NCBI GenBank assembly: GCA_035325905.1
Contig: DAOKYY010000010.1
Span: 1-63,058 of the forward strand
DNA: 63,058 nucleotides
Direction of reading: 5' to 3'
From: DYGX01 sp035325905
Lineage (GTDB): Bacteria; Chloroflexota; Anaerolineae; Aggregatilineales; Aggregatilineaceae
Shown in pieces: positions 1-8,396 of the stretch (position 1 is the first letter of the stretch; every line of letters begins with the position of its first letter). The notes beneath the pieces were generated by a model that did not search any database, had not been told where the DNA came from, and saw nothing but the letters and a program-made list of their open reading frames with translations. The position numbers were made by a program, and so were the translations under genes.

Positions 1-12
1 CCGGACGACGAG

Positions 13-43
13 CGGGCGACTGCGCGAGCAGCCGCCCGTTTTT
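13..43 (+). terminator. Rho-independent terminator of a gene left of the window
   Basis: The stem CGGGCG-a-CTGC pairs with GCAG-c-CGCCCG around a GCGA tetraloop and is followed by five T. It ends a transcript that enters from the left edge, so the gene at 129 starts a new unit. Confidence 0.75.
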
Positions 44-128
44 GATCCGCTCGGTTTTGATCAGGCGTGGTCGCAAACGGTTTTTGCGCTAGACTCAGCC
101 GCATCGTCGAGCTGACTGGGAGGAACAC

Positions 129-626
129 ATGACGCGGAAAGTCGATCCTGTCCTCACGGGCCGCCCGCACGTCCCGGAGTATGGCATCCCCGAACACAGC
201 GACGGGCTGCTGCCGTGGTCATTCGCGCTGGAACGGCTGGACCGTGCGCGCAACTACTGGATTGCGACGACCCGGCCCGATGGGCGGCCGCACGCCGTCC
301 CGGTCTGGGGTGTCCTGGTCGATGGCGAGGTCTACTTCGGCGGCGGACCGCAAACCGTTTGGGCGCGCAATCTCGCGCGTAGCCCGCAGATTGTCGTCCA
401 CCTGGAAAGCGGCGACGAAGTGGTGATCCTCGAAGGGACTGCCGAGCGGCATACCGAGGATAACACCAGCGCGGGCCTGCTCACCCGCATCGATGACGCG
501 TATGAGGCCAAGTACGATATGCGGCATGGGACGCCGGTCTGGCGGCTCGTCCCGCGCGTCGGCTTCGCCTGGTCGCGTTTCCCCGACGATACGACGCGCT
601 GGGCGTTCGCGAGCGAGGCGCGCTGA
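129..626 (+). CDS. Pyridoxamine 5'-phosphate oxidase-like (PNPOx/PPOX split-barrel) flavoprotein
   Basis: This 165-residue protein has the split-beta-barrel pattern of the PNPOx-like superfamily. The stretch WIATTRPDGRPHAVPVW (about residues 44-60) is the typical first strand pair that contacts flavin phosphate, followed by VYFGGG and the NLARSPQIVVHL strand. Members bind FMN or F420 and reduce small substrates; which cofactor is used here cannot be told. The length suits a single-domain member. The start is supported by GGGAGGAA seven or so bases before ATG 129. It sits alone after the terminator at 13-43 and 47 bp before the next gene on the same strand, so the two may be co-transcribed. 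Family membership is clear; substrate is unknown. Confidence 0.75.
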   Translation: MTRKVDPVLTGRPHVPEYGIPEHSDGLLPWSFALERLDRARNYWIATTRPDGRPHAVPVWGVLVDGEVYFGGGPQTVWARNLARSPQIVVHLESGDEVVILEGTAERHTEDNTSAGLLTRIDDAYEAKYDMRHGTPVWRLVPRVGFAWSRFPDDTTRWAFASEAR

Positions 627-673
627 CCGTTTCGACGCACTGATGGGCTGATCGAGGTGAGCCGGCAGAGACG

Positions 674-3190
674 ATGAAGAAGAAGCTGCGAGGCATGAAG
701 CGCCAGGTCATCCGGCTGGACCTGGACCTTTACCGCGTGCGCGTGCCGCTGCCGGACCGCCCTGACATGTCGCTGAGCGTGATCGACCTGTGGCCGGAGC
801 AGGTCGATCAGACCATTCTCTTCGTGCACGGCTACGCCGGATGCGCCGAGACCTGGGAATACCAGGCCAACCACTTCGCGCGCGATTTTCGCGTCGTCGT
901 GCCGGACTTGCGTGGGCACGGCCAGAGCGACGCCCCGTACACCGATTACACGATGAACGAGATCATCGGAGACCTGGAAGCGATCGTCGAGCGGCTGGCG
1001 CTGCCGCCGCGCTTTACCGTCGTCGGGCATTCGTTCGGTGGCGCGATCTGCGTCGAGTACGCCACCCGCTTCCCGAAGCGCGTCGCGCGGCTGGCGCTGC
1101 TCGCGACGGCGAGCGAATACCCTCTGCCGCGCGCCGTCGCGTGGGCGTTCCGGGTGCCGCCCGCGCTCTATCGCGCGCTGTGGAAGTACCGGCCGATGTG
1201 GAACGCCGAAATCCATGTCATGCGGCGGATGATGCTCAACAATATGCAGCGCTGGCGCGGCGGGCCGCTGCTGCGCAGCCTGAGCGTGCCGACGCTGGTG
1301 ATCACCGGCGAGCGCGACACGTATTTTCCGCGCCGGGTCTACGAGGACCTCGGCAAGATGATTCCCAACGCCGAGATCGTGGATGTCGGCTCGGCCAAGC
1401 ACAAGGTCCAGCTCGAGCGGCACCAGGCCGTCAACCGGGCGCTGGATCGCTTCATCCGCGATAACCGGGGCGGCTCCTGGCGCGATCATGGGACGACGAC
1501 GCGCCTGATCGAGCAGCGCCCCTGGCTCTCAAACTACGGCCAGGATACGGCGTTCACGATTCCGCTCCCGCGCCAGCCGCTGCATTCGTTTCTGGAAAGC
1601 GCGGCGGATGCGGTCCCGCGCCGGACCGCGATTCTGTTCTACGGCAAGACAGTTTCGTACCAGCAGTTGAACGCGCAGGCTAACCAGTTCGCGCGGGCGC
1701 TGCTGGAGCTTGGCCTGGACTCCGGCGACCGGGTGATGCTGGCGCTGCCAAACGTGCCGCACCTGGTGATTGCCTTTTACGCCGCGCTGAAGCTGGGTTG
1801 CTCGGTTGTGCTGCCCAATCCCGACGGGGGAATCGAGGCGCTGGTCGAGCAGGCTCGCCAGACACAGGCGCGTGCTCTGATCGCGCTGGCGTCCGACACG
1901 GCGCTGGTGCGGGCGATGGCGGATGCGCCCGCTGTCGAGCAAATCGTTCTTGCCAACGTGCGCTCGTGGATGAAAGTCTCAGAATACCGGCGCCTGCTCG
2001 CCCACCTGGGCCACACCACCCTGGCGCACGCCGATCGCTCTGCACCGCGCAAGCCCGGCCTGGCGATGTCCGCGTTGATGCGCGGCCAGCCCGACGCCGA
2101 CCTGGAGCGCCCGGTATCGCCGCAGGACCTCGCGGTGATCGCCTACACGAGCGGGACGAGCGCCGCGCCGAAGGCCGTCTGCCTGACGCATCACAACCTG
2201 GTCGCCAACACGCTGCAAAACCGCCACTGGAACCCGGAGCTTCAGTACGGTCGCGAGGTGTTTCTCAGCGTGATCCCGCTACTGCATAGCTACGGCATGA
2301 CCAGCGCGATGAATGTGCCGATCGCGCTGGGCGGGCAGATGATCTTGCTGCCGGCGCTGGATGTGGACCAGATTCTGCACACCATCCGCCTGTACCGTCC
2401 GACTGTGTTTCCGGGGGTCCCGTCGCTGTACACGGCGATCAACCACGCCGAGAATGTCCGCGCCTACGGCCTGGCCGCTATCAAAGCCTGCATGAGCGGC
2501 TCGGCGCCGCTGCCGGTGGAGGTGCAGGAGGAATTCGAGAAGCTGACGCGCGGGCGGCTGGTGGAAGGGTATGGCCTGACGGAGGCATCGCCGATCACTC
2601 ACGCGAACCCGCTGATGGGCGTGCGCAAGACCGGCTCGATCGGCGTACCGCTCCCCAACACCGACGCGAAAATTGTTAGCCTGGAGACGGGGAGCGACCT
2701 GTCCGATGGCGTCATCGGGGAGCTGGCGGTGCGCGGCCCACAGGTGATGCGCGGCTATTGGAACGGCGCTGTAGCGGAACCCGGCGAGACCGAGCTGCGC
2801 GACGGCTGGCTGCTGACCGGCGATCTCGCGACGGTGGACCCGGACGGCTATTTTCAAGTGATCGGCCGCAAGAGGGACACGATCGTCGTCGGCGGCCAGC
2901 CAGTCTACCCGCGCGACATCGAGGAGCTGCTCTTCGAGTATCCGAAGGTGCTCGAAGCCGCCGTGGTGGGGATCGACGATCCGTTGACCGGCCAGCGCCC
3001 GAAAGCGTTTGTCGTGCCTAGCCCGGACGCGACGCCAACCGAGGAGGAATTGCTCGACCTGTGCCGCCGCCGCCTTGAGCCGCACGCCGTCCCGGCGGAG
3101 ATTGAGCTGTGCGACGAGCTGCCCAGGTCGCACATTGGCAAGGTGAACCGGCGGCGGCTGGCACAACGAGAGCGCGAGGTGGTCCCATGA
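674..3190 (+). CDS. Fusion of an alpha/beta hydrolase and an AMP-forming acyl-CoA synthetase
   Basis: The 838-residue protein joins two complete enzymes. Residues about 20-270 are an alpha/beta hydrolase: oxyanion-side FVHGYAG, PDLRGHGQSD, nucleophile elbow VVGHSFGG with Ser120, an acid in GERDTYFP and a His near residue 243. Residues about 300-835 are an ANL-superfamily adenylating enzyme: P-loop AYTSGTSAAPKAV near 490, GYGLTEASP near 632, TGDLATVDPDGYF and GRKRDTIVVGG in the C-terminal hinge. The ligase would activate a carboxylate with ATP and CoA; the hydrolase could release or supply the acid from an ester or thioester. Both catalytic sites look intact. The stop overlaps the start of the patatin gene by 4 nt (ATGA), so the pair is translationally coupled, suggesting lipid or fatty-acid turnover. 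ATG 695 is an alternative start. Confidence 0.85.
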   Translation: MKKKLRGMKRQVIRLDLDLYRVRVPLPDRPDMSLSVIDLWPEQVDQTILFVHGYAGCAETWEYQANHFARDFRVVVPDLRGHGQSDAPYTDYTMNEIIGDLEAIVERLALPPRFTVVGHSFGGAICVEYATRFPKRVARLALLATASEYPLPRAVAWAFRVPPALYRALWKYRPMWNAEIHVMRRMMLNNMQRWRGGPLLRSLSVPTLVITGERDTYFPRRVYEDLGKMIPNAEIVDVGSAKHKVQLERHQAVNRALDRFIRDNRGGSWRDHGTTTRLIEQRPWLSNYGQDTAFTIPLPRQPLHSFLESAADAVPRRTAILFYGKTVSYQQLNAQANQFARALLELGLDSGDRVMLALPNVPHLVIAFYAALKLGCSVVLPNPDGGIEALVEQARQTQARALIALASDTALVRAMADAPAVEQIVLANVRSWMKVSEYRRLLAHLGHTTLAHADRSAPRKPGLAMSALMRGQPDADLERPVSPQDLAVIAYTSGTSAAPKAVCLTHHNLVANTLQNRHWNPELQYGREVFLSVIPLLHSYGMTSAMNVPIALGGQMILLPALDVDQILHTIRLYRPTVFPGVPSLYTAINHAENVRAYGLAAIKACMSGSAPLPVEVQEEFEKLTRGRLVEGYGLTEASPITHANPLMGVRKTGSIGVPLPNTDAKIVSLETGSDLSDGVIGELAVRGPQVMRGYWNGAVAEPGETELRDGWLLTGDLATVDPDGYFQVIGRKRDTIVVGGQPVYPRDIEELLFEYPKVLEAAVVGIDDPLTGQRPKAFVVPSPDATPTEEELLDLCRRRLEPHAVPAEIELCDELPRSHIGKVNRRRLAQREREVVP

Positions 3191-4035
3191 GTCCGCGTAT
3201 CGGCCTGGTGCTGGGCGGCGGTGGCAGCCGGGGGCTGGCGCACATCGGGGTGTTGCAGGTCCTGTCGCGCGAGCGCATCCCGATTGATTTCATCGTTGGG
3301 ACCAGTATGGGGGGCATCGTCGGCGCGCTCCATTCGGCCGGGCTGACGCCGGACGAGATGGTCGAAAAGCTCAAGTCGTTGCAGGGCAGCCAGGTGATCT
3401 CGATCAACCATCTGTTCAGCGCGCGCGCTCGCCAGCGCACGCTGGAGGAATGGCTGGAGGCGAATCTGCCCGTCAAAAGCTTTGAAGACCTCCACTGCCC
3501 CCTGACGGTCGTCACCGTCGACGTGGTCGAGGGGGAGGAAGTTACGATCGACGAGGGGCCGCTGGTCCCCGCGCTGCTGGCAAGCAGCGCCGTGCCCGGC
3601 ATGTTCCCTCCCGTCAGGCGGGGCGAGCAACTGTTGGCCGACGGCGGGGTGATCGATAGTCTGTCGACGCACCTCGCTTACCGGCTGGGCGCGGAGAAGG
3701 TGATCGCGGTCGACGTTTACCCGCCGCTGGAACATGAGAACCTGTGGGTCGACCCGCTGCTGGCGATGACCGGGCTTGATTTGCCCTTCAATCTGCTGGG
3801 GAGCGTCGATGAGCAGACGCCAGGGATCATCGCGTCGCTGTGGCGCTCATCCCGCGTGATGGCGTGGCACCTGCATACCTCGCGGCTGGCCGCGCACGCG
3901 CCGGATGTTTTGCTGCGCCCGGCCGTCGAGCGGCTGGGGTCGTTCGACTTCAAGGATTTTCAGCGCCCGATTCAAGCGGGCATCGACGAGGCCGAGCGCG
4001 TGCTCCCGGCGCTTCGAGCGTTGGGCGGCGGCTAG
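3187..4035 (+). CDS. Patatin-like phospholipase (RssA/YchK type)
   Basis: The 282-residue protein carries the patatin signature: glycine-rich oxyanion loop GGGGSRG at residues 11-16, nucleophile motif GTSMGG with Ser40, and the dyad Asp in LADGG near residue 152. Patatins are cytoplasmic or peripheral acyl hydrolases that release fatty acids from phospholipids or other esters. ATG 3187 was chosen because the protein then begins MSPRIGLVLGGGG, as family members do, and because it overlaps the upstream stop as ATGA; the longer open frame from 3109 adds only residues antiparallel to no known domain. Coupling to the hydrolase-ligase gene suggests that fatty acids released here are activated by that ligase, which is inference. 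Confidence 0.88.
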   Translation: MSPRIGLVLGGGGSRGLAHIGVLQVLSRERIPIDFIVGTSMGGIVGALHSAGLTPDEMVEKLKSLQGSQVISINHLFSARARQRTLEEWLEANLPVKSFEDLHCPLTVVTVDVVEGEEVTIDEGPLVPALLASSAVPGMFPPVRRGEQLLADGGVIDSLSTHLAYRLGAEKVIAVDVYPPLEHENLWVDPLLAMTGLDLPFNLLGSVDEQTPGIIASLWRSSRVMAWHLHTSRLAAHAPDVLLRPAVERLGSFDFKDFQRPIQAGIDEAERVLPALRALGGG

Positions 4036-4102
4036 GCCGCGCCGCGCGCCGGTTCTTCCTCTCGGCGGCGAATCGACGGTTTCAGGCGCGGCGTAATTCG
4101 GG

Positions 4103-4108
4103 TATAAT
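4103..4108 (+). promoter_or_regulatory. -10 box TATAAT upstream of ECF sigma gene
   Basis: A perfect TATAAT lies in the sequence GGTATAATTC, which recurs before other genes in this window (23829, 57047). The -35 candidate 17-18 bp upstream (GTTTCA/TTTCAG) is weak. It would drive the sigma factor starting at 4240, leaving a leader of about 125 nt. Confidence 0.45.
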
Positions 4109-4239
4109 TCACCCGCGCGTTGCCGCTTGTCGCGGATCGGCTTGACGCGCCCGGCAGCCTGAGCGATAGCCGATCCTCGCGGCGCATTGAACCAGGCAGC
4201 CGGTCCCACAGTAAGATTGATAGCAGCGGATGGACTGAA

Positions 4240-4833
4240 ATGTCAGAAATCACCCAGTCTCCTTCTGATGGAGAGCTGATTACCCGCTTGCAGGAAACAG
4301 ACCTTGAGGCGCTCGGCCTGCTGTTCGAGCGGCACCGCGCGCGGGTGTACCGCACCGCGCTGGCGATTGTGCGCGATCCGGCGGCGGCGGAAGACATCCT
4401 GCAAGATTGCTTTCTCAAGGTCTATTTGAACGCGAAACGGATCGACCCGGAGCGGCCGCTCGCGCCCTGGCTCTACCGGGTGACGGTTAACCTGAGTTAC
4501 ACGTGGCTATCGCGCCGCAAGGGGCGCCGCGCGACGTTCGACGATGCGATTGAGCAGATCGTCGGGCCTGTCCGCCAGGCGCCTGATCATGTGACCGAGC
4601 AGCTTGAGACGCGCCAGAAAGTGCGCAGCGCGATCAGCGCGCTCCACCTTGACCAGCGCGTCGTCGTGGTGCTGTACTATCTGAACGGGCTGGGCTTGCA
4701 GGACATCGCCGAAATCCTTGACGTGCCGATAGGCACCGTGAAGTCGCGCTTGTACTACGCGCGCGAGAACCTGCGCGGCAAGCTCGGCGCGAACCTGAGC
4801 TGGCTGTCTGAGGAAGCGCATGGGTATTTTTAG
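4240..4833 (+). CDS. ECF RNA polymerase sigma factor
   Basis: The 197-residue protein has sigma region 2 (ALGLLFERHRARVYRTALAI, then AAAEDILQDCFLKVY and PLAPWLYRVTVNL) and region 4 (DQRVVVVLYYLNGLGLQDIAEIL, then PIGTVKSRLYYARENLR). There is no region 1 or 3, as in extracytoplasmic-function sigma factors. ATG 4240 gives a normal ECF amino terminus; the open frame from 4120 is much longer than the family. The next gene starts 14 nt before its stop, so its partner is translationally coupled. No anti-sigma zinc finger is present next door, so how it is held inactive is unclear. Confidence 0.9.
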   Translation: MSEITQSPSDGELITRLQETDLEALGLLFERHRARVYRTALAIVRDPAAAEDILQDCFLKVYLNAKRIDPERPLAPWLYRVTVNLSYTWLSRRKGRRATFDDAIEQIVGPVRQAPDHVTEQLETRQKVRSAISALHLDQRVVVVLYYLNGLGLQDIAEILDVPIGTVKSRLYYARENLRGKLGANLSWLSEEAHGYF

Positions 4834-5212
4834 GCGTAGGGGTAGCGCCATAAAGCTGTGGAGCGAGTGGCTCTGCCGCATTGGAATCGGCGGCTGCCAG
4901 TCCGACGCGCTGCTGGACTGGCGCATCGCCGATGCCCTGTCGGATGATGCGTGGTCGACGGTGCCGCCCGGCGCCTGGGACCGGCTGCGCAAGGCGATCA
5001 ACGAGCGGAAGCTGGTGCGCGGTTACGGCATGTGGGTTCTGGACGAGACCTTCCGCGAGCCGCCCGACTCGCCACCGGCCACGCTGTCGGGTGTCGAGCT
5101 TGAGCGCGCCCTGCGAGTCTACCGCAAACACCAGGCTGCGAAGTATCATCGCCGCACCCCGAGCGTGTGGGGCAGCTGGTCCCCGACTTTCTTCGTCCAT
5201 TACGCGATGTAG
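4820..5212 (+). CDS. Unknown protein coupled to ECF sigma factor
   Basis: I do not recognise this 130-residue protein. It overlaps the sigma gene by 14 nt and ends at a terminator, so it is the second and last gene of that unit. It has no membrane segment, no HxxxC-CxxC zinc motif and no signal peptide, so it is not a standard anti-sigma factor. Visible features are a basic start (GIFRRRG), two Cys (residues 19 and 26 region), a Trp-rich body (WSEWL, DDAWSTVPPGAWDRLRKAI) and a basic carboxyl half. The pattern DDAWSTVPPGAWDRLRKAI resembles stretches seen near the C terminus of some sigma partners. A regulator or target of the sigma factor is the simplest guess. Confidence 0.6.
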   Translation: MGIFRRRGSAIKLWSEWLCRIGIGGCQSDALLDWRIADALSDDAWSTVPPGAWDRLRKAINERKLVRGYGMWVLDETFREPPDSPPATLSGVELERALRVYRKHQAAKYHRRTPSVWGSWSPTFFVHYAM

Positions 5213-5224
5213 CGATTTTGAACG

Positions 5225-5257
5225 AGCGCGCGCATCCATGCCGGAGCGCGCTTTTTT
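5225..5257 (+). terminator. Rho-independent terminator
   Basis: AGCGCGC (5225-5231) pairs with GCGCGCT (5246-5252), with an inner GCA/TGC stem, and is followed by a run of T to 5257. It closes the sigma/partner unit; the minus-strand gene on the other side ends at 5256. Confidence 0.8.
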
Positions 5258-5921
5258 AGGCGCTGCCTTCGTCGCGCAGGAACAGCCGCGTCCGGTGAGC
5301 GCGCACCTGGCTCAGCTCCAGCCCTAACGCGCCAGCCAGCTCGTCAACGCGGCCCGCGCCTTCGTTCCCCGCAACGAGATGCGCGATCAGACTCCCCAAC
5401 TCATCCGGCGTAAGGTCCAGAATCAGCGGGCGCAGGTCGTAATGCCTGCCATTGGCGCGCACGCGCTCGATCTTGTCGGCAGTCAGGAGCGCAGCGGCTC
5501 TGGCCGCCAGATCATCGCCACTCAGCGCCGGGTCGAGCGGGGTCATGCGGTATTCGGCGTGGGTGACGAGCACCGGCAGCGCCGCGCCCTTGATCGGCAC
5601 GTCCTCAATCGCCAGGACGGTCAGCCCCTGCGGGCTGGTGGCTTGGAGCCGCTCGATCCACGCGGCCAGCGGAGGGTCGTCGAGGCGCTCGGTTAGCCAT
5701 GCGTCGAGGTACTCGCATTCGCTGCTGACGCCGAGCGGCAGCGCCGCCGCGAACTGCATTCTAGGGCGGGGTGTAAAGCCCTGCGAGTATTCGAGCGGGG
5801 CCTGGGCGCGGCGCAGCACCCGCTCCCAGGTGCGCGCCAGGTCGAGGTGGCCGACAAAGCGCAGCGGGCCATCTTTGCCAAAGCGAATGCGGATTCGTTG
5901 TTGGGTTAGCGGTTGGCTCAT
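5256..5921 (-). CDS. DUF2344 (TIGR03936) radical-SAM-associated protein
   Basis: The 221-residue protein begins with the hallmark pattern of this family: RIRFGKDGPLRFVGHLDLAR (residues 10-29), then EYSQGFTPRPRMQFAAALPLG and SECEYLDAWL. In many bacteria this domain is fused to, or lies next to, a B12-binding radical SAM protein, often near rng and rplU/rpmA. Here it stands alone, with no radical SAM gene in the window. Its biochemical role is not established. A TATAAT box lies only 8 nt before the start codon (5930-5935), suggesting a leaderless message. The final residues abut the converging terminator. Confidence 0.85.
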   Translation of the reverse strand: MSQPLTQQRIRIRFGKDGPLRFVGHLDLARTWERVLRRAQAPLEYSQGFTPRPRMQFAAALPLGVSSECEYLDAWLTERLDDPPLAAWIERLQATSPQGLTVLAIEDVPIKGAALPVLVTHAEYRMTPLDPALSGDDLAARAAALLTADKIERVRANGRHYDLRPLILDLTPDELGSLIAHLVAGNEGAGRVDELAGALGLELSQVRAHRTRLFLRDEGSA

Positions 5922-5929
5922 GGCGGCCC

Positions 5930-5935
5930 ATTATA
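5930..5935 (-). promoter_or_regulatory. -10 box TATAAT, leaderless arrangement for the DUF2344 gene
   Basis: On the minus strand the sequence reads GGTATAAT, eight bases, then ATG 5921. Transcription starting about 7 nt after the -10 would begin at or next to the start codon. No Shine-Dalgarno sequence fits between. No clear -35 was found. Confidence 0.5.
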
Positions 5936-5991
5936 CCAGCACTTTTTACGGCGCGGCGCCGGGCAGGGTAGTGAGGCCCGCCGATGCCTGG

Positions 5992-5997
5992 TATACT
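5992..5997 (+). promoter_or_regulatory. -10-like box TATACT before second ECF sigma gene
   Basis: GGTATACT resembles the other -10 boxes of this window and lies 77 nt before the sigma start at 6075. No convincing -35 is visible. Confidence 0.35.
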
Positions 5998-6074
5998 CGC
6001 GCGGCGAGCGTCCGTCCTGTTGCCCGACAACCTGACTCCGGCGTAACCATTGAGTAGATGGGGTGTTAGTACGC

Positions 6075-6674
6075 ATGACTAGGCCCAATCTTCAGGCCGA
6101 GCGCGACTACGACGCGGCGGACGACGCCCAGCTTGTCGAGTGGGCGAAAGCCGATCGAGAGGCCTTTGGCGCGCTGTACACGCGGTACGTCGACAAGATC
6201 TACAGCTATGTGTACTACCGCACGGGCAACCATCACGACGCCGAAGACCTGACCTCGCGCGTGTTCTTTCGGGCGCTGGGGCACATTGGGAGCTACACCG
6301 ATCGCGGCGTGCCGTTTTCGGCCTGGCTGTATCGTATCGCGCACAACCTGGTCGCCAATTGGCACCGCGATCGCGGGCGCAGTCAGGTGATTGCGCTGGA
6401 AGAGACGATGACCAGCAGCGCGCCTGCCGACGCGCCTGAGATCGCGACCGTGTCGCAGGAAGAACGGGCGCGGCTGCTCGAAACGATCCGCCAGCTCCCG
6501 GCTGAACGGCAGCAGCTTCTCATTCTGAAGTTTGTCGAGCGGCTGTCGAACGCCGAGATCGGAGCGGTCATGGAGCGCACCGAGGGCGCCATCAAGTCGT
6601 TGTATCACCGCACGCTGCTCTCGCTGCGCAGCGCGTTCGACGAGGAAGACGGTCCGCCGGACAAGAACCGGTGA
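6075..6674 (+). CDS. ECF RNA polymerase sigma factor
   Basis: The 199-residue protein shows region 2 (AFGALYTRYVDKIYSYVYYR, HHDAEDLTSRVFFRAL, PFSAWLYRIAHNLVANWHRD) and region 4 (LPAERQQLLILKFVERLSNAEIGAVM, then TEGAIKSLYHRTLLSLR). ATG 6075 is preceded by GGGGTG at a suitable distance; GTG 6063 is an in-frame alternative. The gene downstream (6735) encodes a single-span membrane protein, probably the partner. It differs from the other three sigma factors here, so the window carries separate modules and not recent duplicates. Confidence 0.9.
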   Translation: MTRPNLQAERDYDAADDAQLVEWAKADREAFGALYTRYVDKIYSYVYYRTGNHHDAEDLTSRVFFRALGHIGSYTDRGVPFSAWLYRIAHNLVANWHRDRGRSQVIALEETMTSSAPADAPEIATVSQEERARLLETIRQLPAERQQLLILKFVERLSNAEIGAVMERTEGAIKSLYHRTLLSLRSAFDEEDGPPDKNR

Positions 6675-6734
6675 CGCCCTCCTCGGACGGGCGCGAGGCG
6701 GGCCGAGACGGCGCGAAAATGTGCAAAGGACAGG

Positions 6735-7175
6735 GTGAGCAGGATGCGATTTTCCCCATTTTCATGGCTGAGTCCGGCTGACCGCAGCCCGCTGGCCGAG
6801 TTAGTGGACGCGCACGCCGAGGCGCTGGCGCGCGGCACGCCGGGCTTGGACGCGCTACTCGCGCGCTATGACCAGGCGACGGCGGCGGAGGCCCGCGATC
6901 TGTTCGCCCTGGCCGAGCGCGTCAGCCAGGCGCTTGCCCCGGTCCACCCGGATGAGCGATTCGCACGCACCTTGTACGAGCAATTGCGCGTGGCGGAAGC
7001 TCCGGCGGTCTCGCTGGTCGAGCGCCTGCGCCATCTGCCGCCGCGTACCCAACTGGCCGCCGCCGGTATCGGGGGCGCCGCGACGCTGACCGTCACGGCT
7101 GGAGTCGTCTGGATCGCCTGGCGATCCGAAGGCGGCCTGCTCGGCGCGCTGCGCCGCCGCATCCCCGCCGTCTAG
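6735..7175 (+). CDS. Single-span membrane protein, putative anti-sigma partner
   Basis: The 146-residue protein has a soluble alanine-rich helical part (residues 1-100) and one hydrophobic segment near residues 106-128 (AAAGIGGAATLTVTAGVVWIAW), followed by a short basic tail. It lies 60 bp after an ECF sigma gene on the same strand. The cytoplasmic helix-rich domain plus a carboxyl-terminal membrane span is the layout of membrane anti-sigma factors, but no zinc-binding HxxxCxxC motif is present, so the role is inferred from position. Start GTG 6735 has AAAGGA at good spacing; ATG 6744 is possible. Confidence 0.6.
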   Translation: MSRMRFSPFSWLSPADRSPLAELVDAHAEALARGTPGLDALLARYDQATAAEARDLFALAERVSQALAPVHPDERFARTLYEQLRVAEAPAVSLVERLRHLPPRTQLAAAGIGGAATLTVTAGVVWIAWRSEGGLLGALRRRIPAV

Positions 7176-7237
7176 GCGCGCATTCATTATCGCCCGCTCA
7201 ATTGAGATCGGCTGAGTTCCAATGGGAGATGGCGATC

Positions 7238-8371
7238 ATGAGCCAGCGTTATGCCAAGATCACCGGCTGGGGCAAATACGTTCCCGATCGGGTGATCACG
7301 AACGACGATCTCGCCCAGATCGTCGATACCAGCGACGAATGGATCAGCAGCCGCACCGGCATCCGCCAGCGGCGGATTCGCTCCGAGGGCGACACCACAT
7401 CGAGCATGGGGGCCGCTGCGGGGCGCGAGGCGCTGGCCGCCGCCGGGCTGGCCGCCGCCGACCTCGACCTGATTATTGTCGCGTCGTCCTCGCCGGACCA
7501 TCTGCTCCCCTCGGTCGCTAGCCAGGTTCAGGACCTGCTGGGCGCGCATTGTGGCGCGTTTACGTTGGTGGCGGGCTGCGCCGGGTGGGTCTACGCGCTG
7601 GCGACCGCGAGCCAGTTCATCGCGGCGGGCACGTACAACCGCGTGCTGGTGATCGGCGCGGAGATCATCTCGTTCGCGCTCGACTGGACCGACCGCACGA
7701 CCTGCGTGCTGTTCGGCGACGCCGCTGCCGCGACCGTGCTGGAGGCCAGCGACGAGCCGGGCGGCGTGCTCGCGGTCGAGCTTGGCTCGGATGGCTCCGG
7801 GGCGCACGCGCTTTACGTGCCGGACGGCGGCAGCGCGTCGCCGTTCACGCAGCGCACGCTTGACGAGCGCCGGCAGTTCCTGCGGATGAACGGCTCCGAA
7901 GTGTTCAAGTTCGCGGTGCGCACGCTCGCCAGCTCGCTCAAGCGGACGATCTACCAGGCCGGGCTGACGCCGGACGATATTGCGCTGTTCATTCCGCACC
8001 AGGCCAACGCGCGCATCATCGAAACGGCGGCGCGGCAGATGCGCGTCCCGGCCGAGAAGTTCTACGTCAACATCGATCGCTATGGGAACACGTCCGCCGC
8101 TTCGGTGCCGCTCGCGATGGTCGAGGCGATCGAGGAAGGGCGGCTGAAAGACGGAGACCTGGTCGCCATGTGCGCCTTTGGCGCGGGGCTGACGTGGGCC
8201 TCGGTCGTGATGAAGATGGGGACGGGCGAGGTCAGCCCGGCGCACAGCCTGTTCTCGGTCGGGCGCGCGCGTTTTCTGGCGCGGCGCACGTCCGATGTCG
8301 TGCTGGACACCGCTCAGGCCGCGCTGCTGCCGCTCTACACGCGCATTTACGAGCTGCGGAAGAAGATTTAA
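7238..8371 (+). CDS. fabH: Beta-ketoacyl-ACP synthase III (KAS III)
   Basis: This enzyme condenses an acyl-CoA primer with malonyl-ACP to start fatty-acid synthesis. The family pattern is clear: VPDRVITNDDLAQIVDTSDEW with SSRTGIRQRR, active-site Cys114 in VAGCAGWVYA, His near 253 in IPHQANARI, and Asn near 282 in YGNTSAAS, giving the full Cys-His-Asn triad. At 377 residues it is about 40-45 longer than typical FabH; the extra part is a carboxyl-terminal tail ending LLPLYTRIYELRKKI. ATG 7238 follows GGGAG at nine bases; ATG 7229 would abut it. No other fab genes are nearby. A KAS III paralogue using another primer is possible. Confidence 0.88.
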   Translation: MSQRYAKITGWGKYVPDRVITNDDLAQIVDTSDEWISSRTGIRQRRIRSEGDTTSSMGAAAGREALAAAGLAAADLDLIIVASSSPDHLLPSVASQVQDLLGAHCGAFTLVAGCAGWVYALATASQFIAAGTYNRVLVIGAEIISFALDWTDRTTCVLFGDAAAATVLEASDEPGGVLAVELGSDGSGAHALYVPDGGSASPFTQRTLDERRQFLRMNGSEVFKFAVRTLASSLKRTIYQAGLTPDDIALFIPHQANARIIETAARQMRVPAEKFYVNIDRYGNTSAASVPLAMVEAIEEGRLKDGDLVAMCAFGAGLTWASVVMKMGTGEVSPAHSLFSVGRARFLARRTSDVVLDTAQAALLPLYTRIYELRKKI

Positions 8372-8396
8372 TCCCATACGTCTGTTCCGATCCCCG

